Positions 43,332 through 51,975 of a stretch of DNA of 64,000 bases are shown here, in pieces. The stretch lies in the NCBI GenBank assembly GCA_965218775.1, contig CBDCLS010000005.1:992001-1056000 (forward strand). Direction: 5' to 3'. The position numbers and the translations under genes were made by a program. The first letter of the stretch is position 1, and the number at the start of each line of letters is the position of its first letter. The notes below the pieces were generated by a model. That model was not told the DNA's origin. It made no database searches and worked only from the letters and a program-made list of their open reading frames with translations. The DNA comes from CAUZIZ01 sp965218775 (GTDB lineage: Bacteria > Acidobacteriota > UBA6911 > RPQK01 > JAJDTT01).

Positions 43332-44687
43332 TCACACAATACCGTAAGCCAACATCGCATCAGCCACCTTCACAAAACCGGCAATGTTGGCTCCCGCGAC
43401 GTAATCGATGACCCCGTTGCCTTGATCGCCATGCTTGACGCAGCGCTCATGGATGTCTTGCATGATGGTTTGAAGCCGACCGTCCACTTCCTCACGGCTC
43501 CACGACAGGCGCAGGGCGTTTTGGCTTTGTTCCAACCCCGAAACCGCCACACCGCCGGCATTCGCCGCCTTCGCTGGAGCAAACAGGATTTTGGCTTTGC
43601 GGAAGGCGTGGATACCTTCTAACTCGGTCGGCATATTGGCGCCTTCGCAGACCGCTTTGACACCATTCTTCAGGAGCGTGCCAGCTTCGTCAGAACTGAC
43701 CTCGTTCTGGGTAGCGCATGGAAAGGCAACATCAACCGGTACATTCCACGGCCGTTGCCCAGCGTGAAACTGGACGCCATCGAACTTCTCGGCGTATTCA
43801 TTGATCCGGCCGCGGTGGACCTCCTTCAGGTCCTTGATAAAGGCCAGCTTCTCTGGGTCAATGCCATTTTTGTCATAGATATACCCGGATGAATCCGACA
43901 TGGTGACCACTTTGGCGCCCAATTCGGTCGCTTTCTCGACCGTATATAGCGCCACGTTCCCGGAGCCGGAAACCGAACAGATCTTGCCATCGAGACTGTC
44001 CCCGGCGCGTTTAAACATATTTTCGCAAAAATAAACACATCCAAATCCCGTGGCTTCAGTGCGCACCAGGCTGCCGCCAAAAGCAAGACCTTTACCAGTA
44101 AGAATTCCCGTGAAGCGGTTCTCCAACCGTTTGTATTGGCCGAACATATAGCTGATCTCTCGAGCTCCCACGCCGATGTCGCCTGCAGGTACATCCGTAT
44201 CTTCCCCAATGTGCCTGTGCAGCTCAATCATTAGCGAATGGCAGAACCGCATCACCTCCCGGTCGCTTTTTCCTTTGGGATTGAAATTCGAGCCGCCTTT
44301 GCCCCCGCCCATAGGCAGACCGGTCAATGAGTTCTTGAATATCTGCTCAAAGCCCAGGAACTTCAGAATGCTGAGTGTTACCGAGGGGTGAAATCGCAGC
44401 CCACCCTTATAGGGGCCAATCGAGTTATTGAATTGTACCCGCCAGGCACGGTTTGCCCGGATGTTATTCTGGTCATCTTCCCAGCAGACGCGAAAAATCA
44501 CAATTCGGTCCGGCTCGGTCAGCCGTTCAAGGATCTGGGCATCCTTGTACTCTCGATGTTGCAGAATGAATGGCATCAGCGTTTCGGCAACTTCGCGCAC
44601 GGCTTGGTGAAACTCCGGCTCACCGGGATTTCGCTTGATCAAACCATTCATGAATCCCTCGACATGTTTCCCTACGTCGGTTTTCAT
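43332..44687 (-). CDS. gdhA: NADP-specific glutamate dehydrogenase
   Basis: 451 residues. Catalyses reductive amination of 2-oxoglutarate. Core motifs are the catalytic Lys region LPMGGGKGGSNFNPKGKSDREVMRFC, NSIGPYKGGLRFHPSV, the nucleotide-binding GSGNVALYTVEKATELGA and the C-terminal ANAGGVAVSGLEQSQNALRLSW. GGAAGG nine bases before the ATG fixes the start. Codon choice appears a little more A+T-rich than adjacent genes, and hexameric GdhA of this subtype is patchy in Acidobacteriota, so transfer is possible but not demonstrated. Confidence 0.96.
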   Translation of the reverse strand: MKTDVGKHVEGFMNGLIKRNPGEPEFHQAVREVAETLMPFILQHREYKDAQILERLTEPDRIVIFRVCWEDDQNNIRANRAWRVQFNNSIGPYKGGLRFHPSVTLSILKFLGFEQIFKNSLTGLPMGGGKGGSNFNPKGKSDREVMRFCHSLMIELHRHIGEDTDVPAGDIGVGAREISYMFGQYKRLENRFTGILTGKGLAFGGSLVRTEATGFGCVYFCENMFKRAGDSLDGKICSVSGSGNVALYTVEKATELGAKVVTMSDSSGYIYDKNGIDPEKLAFIKDLKEVHRGRINEYAEKFDGVQFHAGQRPWNVPVDVAFPCATQNEVSSDEAGTLLKNGVKAVCEGANMPTELEGIHAFRKAKILFAPAKAANAGGVAVSGLEQSQNALRLSWSREEVDGRLQTIMQDIHERCVKHGDQGNGVIDYVAGANIAGFVKVADAMLAYGIV

Positions 44688-44839
44688 GCTTCACCTTCCT
44701 TTTTTCAGTTTCGCATTAACAAAATTCCCTCTAGTCCTCGCCAAGCCTGTCCCGGTGGGAAAGACTTCTCCGGTATAAGTCCAAGTTGGTCGTAGGAAAA
44801 GGGGCGGAGACGACCCAAAAGGAGACTCGCCAGGGCAAA

Positions 44840-47098
44840 TCAAAGGGGAGTCATTTCGTCTAGGTGGACTGGCTGTGAAAAGGCACCGTTTCCGGCCGAG
44901 TCCCATACCGCAAATCGAACCCACTTCGCGTGCGCGCGATCGAATGGGATCCTGAATCGGTTGCGGCCGAACGGGGGCTGATCGGTGGCCGAACTCACCT
45001 TCCGGTAGGTCCTCTTGCCGTCGCCCCACACGACTTCGGCGAACTCCAGCGGAAACGTCCACTCGACTTCGGCTACCACCGCCCCCTCGGACTCCGATTG
45101 CTCGACCGAGACATCGTGAAGCAGCACTTCGCCGGTTGTGACGAAGAATTTCCCGGCGCGCAAGGCCTCCGTTACCGGAGCCCAGCCCCCGTCAAATCTC
45201 GGTAGCCGGTCTAGCTTGACGTAGTTGACCGAAGTTTCCCCATAAATCTCGTCCTCTGGGTACTTGGTATAGGTATCTCCCTCGGCCACTAGATACTTGG
45301 GACCGGTCCAGTTGTTCATGTCATCCAATGTCTCGAAGCACCGTGTCTCGCAGAGACGCTGCTCCGATAGATCTACTGGAAAAGACTTGAAGGCACCTCC
45401 CAGATAGTGCTGACTCAGAAAGACTTCGGACTCCCTGATCGCATCCGGATAGCCGGTAGATCCCTTGGTACGCGGATGCGCCTGCCATACCAGTCCCTTC
45501 TCCCGGCGCAAGAGTCCCAGGAAGTCAGCCTCCGAACCCGTGTGGTAAACCTTCCCGTGGGCAGAGTCCATCCCTAGAAAACCTTGACCTCCGAGCCGCA
45601 CCTTGGTCCAGTAGACGGGTCGAGGAAAGAGCAGGGTGTAGTGCCCACCCAGGTGAACATTGGCCTCTTCCCCGGGCAGGATCAGGAAGTCCAGATCGGA
45701 ATGGCGGCGGCAAGATTCGAAGTAGTTCTTCAGGTCCTGAAACCGCAGGGGCCCTGGGTCATCCGAGTGACCGTCTCCGTGAAAATCAGACATCACGGCG
45801 ATGTTGATCCCCAAGGCACGAAAGGCGGGGACCCAGGGAGGTTGCAGATCGAAGGTGCCGGCGTCGGTCAGCGCCTCTGCGAAGTGGGTGTGGTAGTGGC
45901 TGACCATGACCTGATAGCCGGGCAGCGGCTTGTAGCGGTCCTGGTAGGTAAACTCCAGCACCGCTTCCCTAGTAGCCTCTGGATCCGAGGGACTCAGGTA
46001 GAAGTAAACCGCCATCCGCTGCTCGGTTCCGGGAGGTGCGTTGTAGAGGGCGAAGTTTCCCTGGGCGAAACGCCTGGACTGTTTCACGCGCTGCTCCCAG
46101 AGTTGATCCGAAACACCATACGGTCGGAACATCTCTTCGCGATCGCCGTGACGAACTCCCACCGAGAACGAACCTTCATCGTCCTTTCGATACCAGACGT
46201 AGCCCAGATTGATTTCCACTTCTCGTGCCCAGAAGAACTTATGAGGTGGAGGAAAGACCGCCAGGGAGCCCGCGTTCCCGGCAACAATTGCCAACCGATT
46301 GCGCGCCCGCAAGGCCACGGGTCCACTGTTCAGCGCCCCCCCAAACTCGTATTTCTGCCACTCACCGCTAGTGTCCTTCCACACCACGCGCGCGGAGGAT
46401 TTTGTGCCGAACCCTTTCAGACCTGCGCTGTACTTGTAGGCCACAGACGGCTCTTCGGTTCTAGCGATAGCCTCTTGTCGAATCAGATTGGTACCCCGGT
46501 ACACGGTGAACCGGAGACGGCCGGAAAAGGAGCCGATGGTCAAGCCGTCAAAGGACGCTTCGAGTCGGCGTCCGTTGGTCTCGACCCAGCACTTCTGTAC
46601 CTTGTATTGGGCGGTGGTGCGCGCCACCTCGTTAGCCCGACGGGGAAGTTCAGGGTTGGTCTTGGCCAAGCCCGGGATTGTCAGGGGTGAATCCCAGAAA
46701 ACGTTCCACTTCTCCCTCTCCAACAGCTCGGGGGTCAGCTCGACACCAAGTTTTCGCAGTGGATTGAGCTGCTGCTCAGAAATGCGACGGCGCCCGCTGG
46801 TCAGGTTGAACTCAGGCTTCAGGTTCTCACCCAATACTTGCCAGTCGCCCTGGTCTGCGCGAACGGCCAACTGATGGACGACTGGGGCCTGGTCCTCCAG
46901 CGCCAGCTGCATTCTCAGCTCTGAGCCTCTGGAGCCCACCCAGGTCAGCGTCAGAAAGCCCTCGTCCGAGCTGGCAACCAAACCAGACTGCGGAATGTAT
47001 TTCGACAGGTCACAAACCAGAGGCGCCCCCGTCACAAGCGCACTCTTCAAGAAAGCAATTACGGAAAAATAGAGAAGGCCTTTCATAATGGCCATCAT
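44840..47098 (-). CDS. Secreted CehA/McbA-like (PHP-fold) metallohydrolase
   Basis: 752 residues. A signal peptide lies within the first 25 (GLLYFSVIAFLKSALVTGA). The N-terminal ~400 residues are beta-rich. The second half carries PHP-type metal motifs: SHYHTHF, then MSDFHGDGHSDDPG, LPGEEANVHLGGHY, and QAHPRTKGSTGY. CehA/McbA relatives hydrolyse esters and carbamates, but the substrate here is unknown. Planctomycete and acidobacterial genomes have many such secreted proteins beside sugar enzymes. Three Met codons at 47098, 47095 and 47086 could start it; no strong ribosome site discriminates among them. Confidence 0.7.
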   Translation of the reverse strand: MMAIMKGLLYFSVIAFLKSALVTGAPLVCDLSKYIPQSGLVASSDEGFLTLTWVGSRGSELRMQLALEDQAPVVHQLAVRADQGDWQVLGENLKPEFNLTSGRRRISEQQLNPLRKLGVELTPELLEREKWNVFWDSPLTIPGLAKTNPELPRRANEVARTTAQYKVQKCWVETNGRRLEASFDGLTIGSFSGRLRFTVYRGTNLIRQEAIARTEEPSVAYKYSAGLKGFGTKSSARVVWKDTSGEWQKYEFGGALNSGPVALRARNRLAIVAGNAGSLAVFPPPHKFFWAREVEINLGYVWYRKDDEGSFSVGVRHGDREEMFRPYGVSDQLWEQRVKQSRRFAQGNFALYNAPPGTEQRMAVYFYLSPSDPEATREAVLEFTYQDRYKPLPGYQVMVSHYHTHFAEALTDAGTFDLQPPWVPAFRALGINIAVMSDFHGDGHSDDPGPLRFQDLKNYFESCRRHSDLDFLILPGEEANVHLGGHYTLLFPRPVYWTKVRLGGQGFLGMDSAHGKVYHTGSEADFLGLLRREKGLVWQAHPRTKGSTGYPDAIRESEVFLSQHYLGGAFKSFPVDLSEQRLCETRCFETLDDMNNWTGPKYLVAEGDTYTKYPEDEIYGETSVNYVKLDRLPRFDGGWAPVTEALRAGKFFVTTGEVLLHDVSVEQSESEGAVVAEVEWTFPLEFAEVVWGDGKRTYRKVSSATDQPPFGRNRFRIPFDRAHAKWVRFAVWDSAGNGAFSQPVHLDEMTPL

Positions 47099-47275
47099 AG
47101 GTGCTGAGAGGTTCGGCTTTCAATCGCCGCCAGGCAAAAGGGAGCGCTAGAGAGGCGTGCTCAATTGTTGATGGTCGCCAGGGGCTATGCTAGTGTCAGA
47201 CGAACTCTCTCAACAGGATCTCGACAGAGCGTCTGTCAGCGATCTCCAAAGCCCGCAAACAAAGAAGGAGGAATC

Positions 47276-47527
47276 ATGGCTTGGGATGAGGAGGACGACA
47301 ACACTCAGTACAAGGTCGTCATCAACCACGAAGAACAGTATTCGATCTGGCCCCTGGATCGAGACAATCCAAAAGGCTGGAAAAGCGTCGGAAAAGAAGG
47401 AACCAAAAAGGAATGCCTGGACTACATCGAAGAAGTCTGGACCGACATGAGGCCTCTGAGCCTGAGGAAGCGGATCGAGACGATGGATAAAATGGAGAAG
47501 AAAGTAAAAAGGGACGCAGGGGACTGA
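47276..47527 (+). CDS. MbtH-family protein, solitary
   Basis: 83 residues from ATG 47276, preceded by a perfect AAGGAGG at the right distance. The MbtH fold signature is clear: YKVVINHEEQYSIWPLDRDNP, PKGWKSVG and CLDYIEEVWTDMRPLSLRKR, with the invariant Ser, Trp, Pro and Trp residues. MbtH proteins bind and activate adenylation domains of non-ribosomal peptide synthetases, yet no such gene lies within this window. The normal length is about 70; this one has an extra basic C-terminal tail (MDKMEKKVKRDAGD). Either it serves an NRPS elsewhere or belongs to a non-NRPS branch. Confidence 0.85.
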   Translation: MAWDEEDDNTQYKVVINHEEQYSIWPLDRDNPKGWKSVGKEGTKKECLDYIEEVWTDMRPLSLRKRIETMDKMEKKVKRDAGD

Positions 47528-47540
47528 GCTGGAAGTTGAA

Positions 47541-47617
47541 TAGTGAGCAGTGATGCAGTGAGCAGTGTCGAACGACTTGTCTGCAATATGAGCCCCAGTT
47601 CCATTGCGAATGGAATG
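47541..47617. repeat. GTGAGCA-type intergenic repeat, copy 1
   Basis: Contains AGTGAGCAGTGATGCAGTGA and the downstream block CGAACGACTTG...GCAATATGAGCCCC. The same two blocks occur in the same order at 54988-55112, where the heptamer is repeated more often. It lies between mbtH and the isomerase-like gene. Confidence 0.7.
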
Positions 47618-47633
47618 CAGCTGACGAACCACA

Positions 47634-48470
47634 ATGATCCTGGGATTGGTCAGTAACTGCTGGCGCCAACAACTGGACTCAGGCGTTTCTCTGGAGACGC
47701 TGATTTCCCGGGCCGCTGAGAGTGGCTATCAGACGATCGAGCTCAGACAGACCTGCCTGGGCAGATTCGAGGACCCGCAGAGCTTCCTGCCCAGAACCAA
47801 AGCACTGCTTGATCTTCCGCAGGGTTTCCCCGAACTGCGCTTCGACCTGGCGCTTGCGTTTCCCTTTCTGGATCCGGCGAACCCTGGTCCCAAGGATCCG
47901 CTATTCGACCTCGGTGTCGAAGCAGCTGGGGCCCTCTCGGGCCGTTTCCATCCCCACCTTCGTCTGGTCGATCTCGATACCAGCGACGAGCAGTTGGCGT
48001 CGGTCCCTCTACCTGATCTGGCAGCCAGGTTGGCCGAGCTAGCTCGAAGGTTGATTCAGACGGGAGGTCTGCTCTCGCTCGAACACGCCCGACAGCCGTG
48101 GGGCGTGTTCCTGTCTCTGGTCCTCGAGGCGCGCCAACTCCTTGGTGAGGACGCCCCAGGCCTCCGGATCTGCTACGACCCTGCCAATCTACTGGCGGCT
48201 AGCGATGCACCCAAGCCCATCCAGGTGGTTCGGGGTCTGGCTCCCGAAACTCTCTCCATGCTGCATCTGAAACAGTTTCGAGGCCGCGAGTTTCAACAGC
48301 TGGTGGGTCCGGGAGAGATTGACTGGCAGAGCCAGATCTCTGTGCTGAAGTCACGAGGATACACAGGCCCTGCGCTGTTTGAAATCGATGCCCACTCCCG
48401 GATCTGGGAGCATCTCGATCAGAGTCGAACCTACCTGCAAGGCCTTGGAGCCTCGTTCGACCCGGAATGA
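47634..48470 (+). CDS. Sugar-phosphate isomerase/epimerase-like TIM-barrel protein
   Basis: 278 residues resembling the AP-endonuclease-2/xylose-isomerase-like barrel. It opens MILGLVSNCWRQQL. Candidate metal ligands sit in LLSLEHARQPWG (Glu), CYDPANLL (Asp), MLHLKQFRG (His) and PALFEIDAHS (Glu), the usual four-strand pattern. Substrate unknown. No signal peptide and no obvious ribosome site. It is followed by a CHRD pseudogene on the opposite strand, so there is no operon context. Confidence 0.75.
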   Translation: MILGLVSNCWRQQLDSGVSLETLISRAAESGYQTIELRQTCLGRFEDPQSFLPRTKALLDLPQGFPELRFDLALAFPFLDPANPGPKDPLFDLGVEAAGALSGRFHPHLRLVDLDTSDEQLASVPLPDLAARLAELARRLIQTGGLLSLEHARQPWGVFLSLVLEARQLLGEDAPGLRICYDPANLLAASDAPKPIQVVRGLAPETLSMLHLKQFRGREFQQLVGPGEIDWQSQISVLKSRGYTGPALFEIDAHSRIWEHLDQSRTYLQGLGASFDPE

Positions 48471-48595
48471 TAGGGCCCCCAGCGTGATGTGTTTTCGCGC
48501 TTCCTCAAATCCGGCGATGATGTGGGCGAGTTCGTCGCGTCTTGAGTTCAACAATCGAACCGATCTTCACGCGACTTCTTTGGTCCTGGATTGGC

Positions 48596-49090
48596 TTACC
48601 GAACCGTACCTCGAATCTCGCCTCCGGGAAAGAGATCTGTGTGAACATTGCAATAGCTCTGGCGAAACGTCACGGCTCTAACTACCTTACCAAATTCTCC
48701 TGCCTCGATCCCTTGCTTCGCGGGGCCTATCACATCTGCCGCTGTCAGTGTGCCGGTCACCGTCCCCGAAACAGGGCAAGCCGGCACTCCCTCGCGATCG
48801 GCGTTGGTGCAAAGGAAGACCATGACACCTCCGTTGGTCTTCGTCCGGCCAAAATGTATGTGAGCCTGAGAAACGATTCCGCTTAGGTTTTCGTAGCTGA
48901 GCTCGTACATGATCGAGTTCCCGTCTTCACTGATTTCGAGTGTGCAGGTTCCGCTTCCCTCAGTCGAGACTGCCGGAACTTCTTCGGCCCCTCGCAGATA
49001 GGCAACTCGCTACGCCAGAACCAGGGGTGAGCTCACGATCACTCCCAAAACTGCAGTCAGAAAGAATCCTCTACCAACCAAATTCCTCAT
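48596..49090 (-). pseudogene. CHRD-domain exported protein gene with an amber codon at the signal-peptide end
   Basis: The reading frame from ATG 49090 gives a signal peptide (NLVGRGFFLTAVLGVIVSS, then PLVLA) and at codon 27 a TAG (49010-49012). It then continues open through VAYLRGAEEVPAVSTEGSGTCTLEI into a CHRD domain ending FPGGEIRGTVR. CHRD domains occur in exported proteins. One substitution (for example CAG to TAG, since Gln is common after the Ala cleavage site) explains the break. The internal ATG at 48910 would give a 104-residue cytoplasmic product. Other genes in the window stop at TAG, so readthrough by recoding is unlikely. Confidence 0.8.
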
Positions 49091-49211
49091 TCCATACCCC
49101 CTGTGTTTTGGACCTGGGCTCTGCAACAGGAAGAAGCTTACATCAGAAGACCTTGTTCTGCTACAACTTTCTGCGGGGTTCCACCGGCTAGCCGTTTTAC
49201 AGAGTCTCCAT

Positions 49212-50544
49212 CACTGCTGTCCGGTTTAGATTGTAGAGATCGTCTATAAGTTACATGGGTATAGTAGGTTGCGACGAGGAAGGGGTGTGACGCATTTGAA
49301 TTTTCGTGGCTTCTCCTTGGCCCCGTACCCAGACGGTCAGAGGCGTAGTCCAGTCTCTGGCCATGAACCCAAGACGAACGATTTTTGCCCAGCTGATGGA
49401 GGGGATTCACCGGGAACAGTTCCAGCGCTGTGTCGAGCGTTACGGAGGAGACCGCCGGGTGCGCCGCTTCTCGTGCCGGAACCAGTTTCTGGCCATGGCC
49501 TTCGCGCAGTTGACGTACCGGGAGAGCTTGCGGGACATCGAGGCCTGCCTGCGCTCCCGAAGCGAGCTGCTCTATTCGCTGGGATTTCGCGGGGAGGTGG
49601 CCCGCAGCACCCTGGCCGAAGCCAACGAAACACGGGACTGGCGTATCTACGCCGACTTGGCGCAGAAGCTCATTGTCAAAGCCAGACGCCTGTATGCCAA
49701 CGAGCAACTCGGTCTGGAGCTGGGGGAGACAGTCTATGCCTTCGACTCGACCACCATCGACCTGTGCTTGAGCTTGTTTCCCTGGGCCCACTTTCGCAAG
49801 CGCAAGGGCGCCATCAAACTGCACACCCTGCTGGACTTGCGGGGTCCGATCCCCACCGTCATCGAGATCACCCAGGGAAAGTGCCACGACGTCAACCTGT
49901 TGGATTCCCTCGTCATCGAGCCCGGTGCCTTTTACGTCATGGACCGGGGTTATCTCGACTTTGCTCGTCTGCATGTCGTTCATCAAGCTTGCGCCTACTT
50001 TGTGATTCGGGCCAAGAAGAATCTCCGCTTTACTCGCTACACCTCTCGACCCCGGTCCGATCAGCCCGGAGTTCGCAGCGATCACACCGGGCGCTTGGCC
50101 TTGCCAAAATCTCGGCAAGACTATCCAGAGCACTTGCGAAGAGTTCGCTTCTTCGACGCTCCCACCAACAAATCTCTCGTCTTCCTGACGAACAATTTCA
50201 CCCTTCCGGCCCTCAGCGTCGCCTCCCTCTACAAACTCCGCTGGCAGGTGGAGCTGTTCTTCAAGTGGATCAAGCAGCACCTGCGAATCAAGACCTTCTA
50301 CGGCACCTCCGACAATGCCGTTCGCACCCAGATCTGGATTGCTGTCTGCGTTTACCTCCTCATCGCAATCCTGAAAAAGGAACTCAAGCTTCCCCAAAGT
50401 CTACACAGTATTCTGCAGGTTTTGAGCGTGACCGCATTCGAGAAAGTTCCCATTTATCAACTACTTATGAGACCTAGCTTGCAGGAAGCCCACAGTCCTA
50501 GCTCTAACCAGTTGACTCTATGGGACTTATAACCGGACACTAGT
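49212..50544 (+). mobile_element. IS4-family insertion sequence with DUF4372-type transposase (1333 bp)
   Basis: Ends share TGTCCGGTT in inverted orientation (left CACTGCTGTCCGG; right end reads CCGGACACTAGT). The flanking 10-bp duplication GAGTCTCCAT is at 49202-49211 and 50545-50554, perfect on both sides. It carries a single transposase. The target is intergenic, upstream of the CHRD pseudogene. Confidence 0.88.
49363..50532 (+). CDS. IS4-family transposase (DUF4372 N-terminus)
   Basis: 389 residues from ATG 49363 (MNPRRTIFAQLMEGIHREQF). The N-terminal ~70 residues match the DUF4372 type. DDE residues fall in YAFDSTTIDLC, FYVMDRGYLDF and YKLRWQVELFFKWIKQHL; the last shows the Tyr-x2-Arg-x3-Glu-x6-Lys signature of the IS4 family. 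The gene ends 12 bases before the element's right terminus. The frame is open farther upstream to 49306, but that part is within the terminal region of the element. Confidence 0.93.
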   Translation: MNPRRTIFAQLMEGIHREQFQRCVERYGGDRRVRRFSCRNQFLAMAFAQLTYRESLRDIEACLRSRSELLYSLGFRGEVARSTLAEANETRDWRIYADLAQKLIVKARRLYANEQLGLELGETVYAFDSTTIDLCLSLFPWAHFRKRKGAIKLHTLLDLRGPIPTVIEITQGKCHDVNLLDSLVIEPGAFYVMDRGYLDFARLHVVHQACAYFVIRAKKNLRFTRYTSRPRSDQPGVRSDHTGRLALPKSRQDYPEHLRRVRFFDAPTNKSLVFLTNNFTLPALSVASLYKLRWQVELFFKWIKQHLRIKTFYGTSDNAVRTQIWIAVCVYLLIAILKKELKLPQSLHSILQVLSVTAFEKVPIYQLLMRPSLQEAHSPSSNQLTLWDL

Positions 50545-50649
50545 GAGTCTCCATAATAAACCGGTCCTGAGAGAATCCCGACTAGACCCCTTGAATAGGT
50601 CAGACGAGTGGGCTAGCCTGTTCTTCATAGGTACGGGAGGAGAACATGA

Positions 50650-51717
50650 GTGTCTTCTAGCGCCCAGGTCACCCTTGAACTCACACCACAGTCGCCGTTG
50701 GACATCATCAACGTCAACGAGCACGTCAGCGGTCAGTTTGGCGACCCCCTATCCGACTACTCAAAGACTCTCTATTACTCCTACCACACGACCGCCGGTT
50801 ATTTTGACCAGAGTCTCTGTGCTCAACTCGACCATAGCAGTGAAGCGCTACGCGCCTTCATCGAGGCGTACCTGAGGCTCTTCCCGCCCAGGGGAGCCTA
50901 TAGACACGACCAGCTCCACTTGCGACGTGAACTGAACGATGAAGAACGGAAACAGGAGCCTCTAAACGCCCACTCCCACCTCGCCTTCATCAGCTCCGGT
51001 CTAACCAACTGTGCTGTCTATCCAAACCGTCCTGGAATTCCGGTCTACTTTGTCGACCTGGATGGTATCTGGAAAGACGTCAAGCGTCGTCGTCGCACTA
51101 CTGTAGTCGGCTTCAACCAGGAATCTGTCGTCGACCGAAGGCGGCTTTCGATTCCCGTCTCCAGCCACCCGGTTGACTCGGTCAATCTCAAGGATTCTCG
51201 CCTGGGTTTCTCCGACTGGCTCGAAGAGTTGGTCGATCAGCTTGGGATTGTCACAGGGAGAATTGACATCGCTCTCGCCCCAGAGGAGCAGCATGCGGGC
51301 CTGACCGTGAATGAGTACGAGACCCTCTTGATGAAACACGATCTGGCTGAGGTATTGGGGGATCCACTACGCTTCATGGCAGAAAAGGGCAAACATCTTC
51401 TCGGTGATCCCATGGCCATACCAGCCAAAGCCATGGACTACGCCAAGTACGACCTGGTTCGGGTGATCAACGAAGTCGTGGACGTCCTGGGCTTGAGTAA
51501 TTCCGTCTTCGAACGGCTAGTCAACCGATTTCTGGCAGCTCCAGCCGGACACTTCCTGGGAATGAAGCGATCCCTCAGCCTGCTGATCTCAGATGCGGAT
51601 GGAGACGGAAAGGGCTCAATCGTTGAGGGCACCTACCAGAGTCCGATTCTGGTCCAGTGGCAAAAAGCCAGGGCCCACACCCGGCAGCTCGAAGTTACCC
51701 TCGTTCGCTTTGAATAG
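50650..51717 (+). CDS. Unknown protein with a YjbQ/UPF0047-like N-terminal half
   Basis: 355 residues from GTG 50650, placed by GGAGGAG nine bases upstream; the ATG at 50646 is out of frame and closes after four codons. The first 150 residues show YJbQ-like features: a strand-rich opening (VTLELTPQSPLDIINVNEHV), SYHTTAGYFDQ (compare HTTAGLTINE) and NAHSHLAFISSGLTNCAVY followed by GIPVYFVDLDG. YjbQ proteins are about 140 residues, so the C-terminal 200 residues (with LNVYE-like VNEYETLLMKHDLAEVLGDPLRFM) are additional and unrecognised. The match is from memory and distant. A family A repeat separates it from gcvPA. Confidence 0.6.
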   Translation: MSSSAQVTLELTPQSPLDIINVNEHVSGQFGDPLSDYSKTLYYSYHTTAGYFDQSLCAQLDHSSEALRAFIEAYLRLFPPRGAYRHDQLHLRRELNDEERKQEPLNAHSHLAFISSGLTNCAVYPNRPGIPVYFVDLDGIWKDVKRRRRTTVVGFNQESVVDRRRLSIPVSSHPVDSVNLKDSRLGFSDWLEELVDQLGIVTGRIDIALAPEEQHAGLTVNEYETLLMKHDLAEVLGDPLRFMAEKGKHLLGDPMAIPAKAMDYAKYDLVRVINEVVDVLGLSNSVFERLVNRFLAAPAGHFLGMKRSLSLLISDADGDGKGSIVEGTYQSPILVQWQKARAHTRQLEVTLVRFE

Positions 51718-51731
51718 GCCGTCGCCTGAAC

Positions 51732-51923
51732 CCTTAGGGCTCGCGCAGAAATAACTTGGTAGAATTGGCGCACAGATTTGGGCCAGATTTGGCCGCGAAC
51801 GATTGAGCGAAACCGCAGGCGTAGCCAGGCCTACGTTGAGGATTTCGCGATTGAGGAGCGGCCGAAGATGGTGTGAATCTGAGATGCCAAAATGCCAAGT
51901 TATTTCTGCGCGAGCCCTTAGGT
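51732..51923 (+). repeat. Palindromic repeat family A, copy 2
   Basis: A 192-bp nested palindrome whose terminal 28 bases pair with a single mismatch (left CCTTAGGGCTCGCGCAGAAA, right the inverse). The inside pairs as in copy 1 (GGCCGC with GCGGCC, CAGATT with AATCTG). It lies 52 bases before the gcvPA start codon and in the same orientation relative to that gene as copy 1 is to the sugar-kinase fusion gene. Confidence 0.88.
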
Positions 51924-51975
51924 CAGATGGGCTTGCCGTATTTAGGCAGTAGTCCGCTTCAGATGGAGACACGCA

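Noticed and set aside
45584..46690. 368-codon plus-strand open frame
   Set aside because: Antisense to the CehA/McbA-like gene, whose metal motifs are clear.
49138..50397. 419-codon open frame on the minus strand and a 402-codon frame on the plus strand within the IS4-type element
   Set aside because: Both overlap the transposase, which has clear DDE motifs; the alternatives are low-complexity Pro/Arg/Ser-rich translations typical of shadow frames in G+C-rich DNA.
51718..51975. Glycine riboswitch upstream of gcvPA
   Set aside because: The leader is filled by palindromic repeat A, which also occurs ahead of unrelated genes; I see none of the tandem-aptamer features of the glycine riboswitch.
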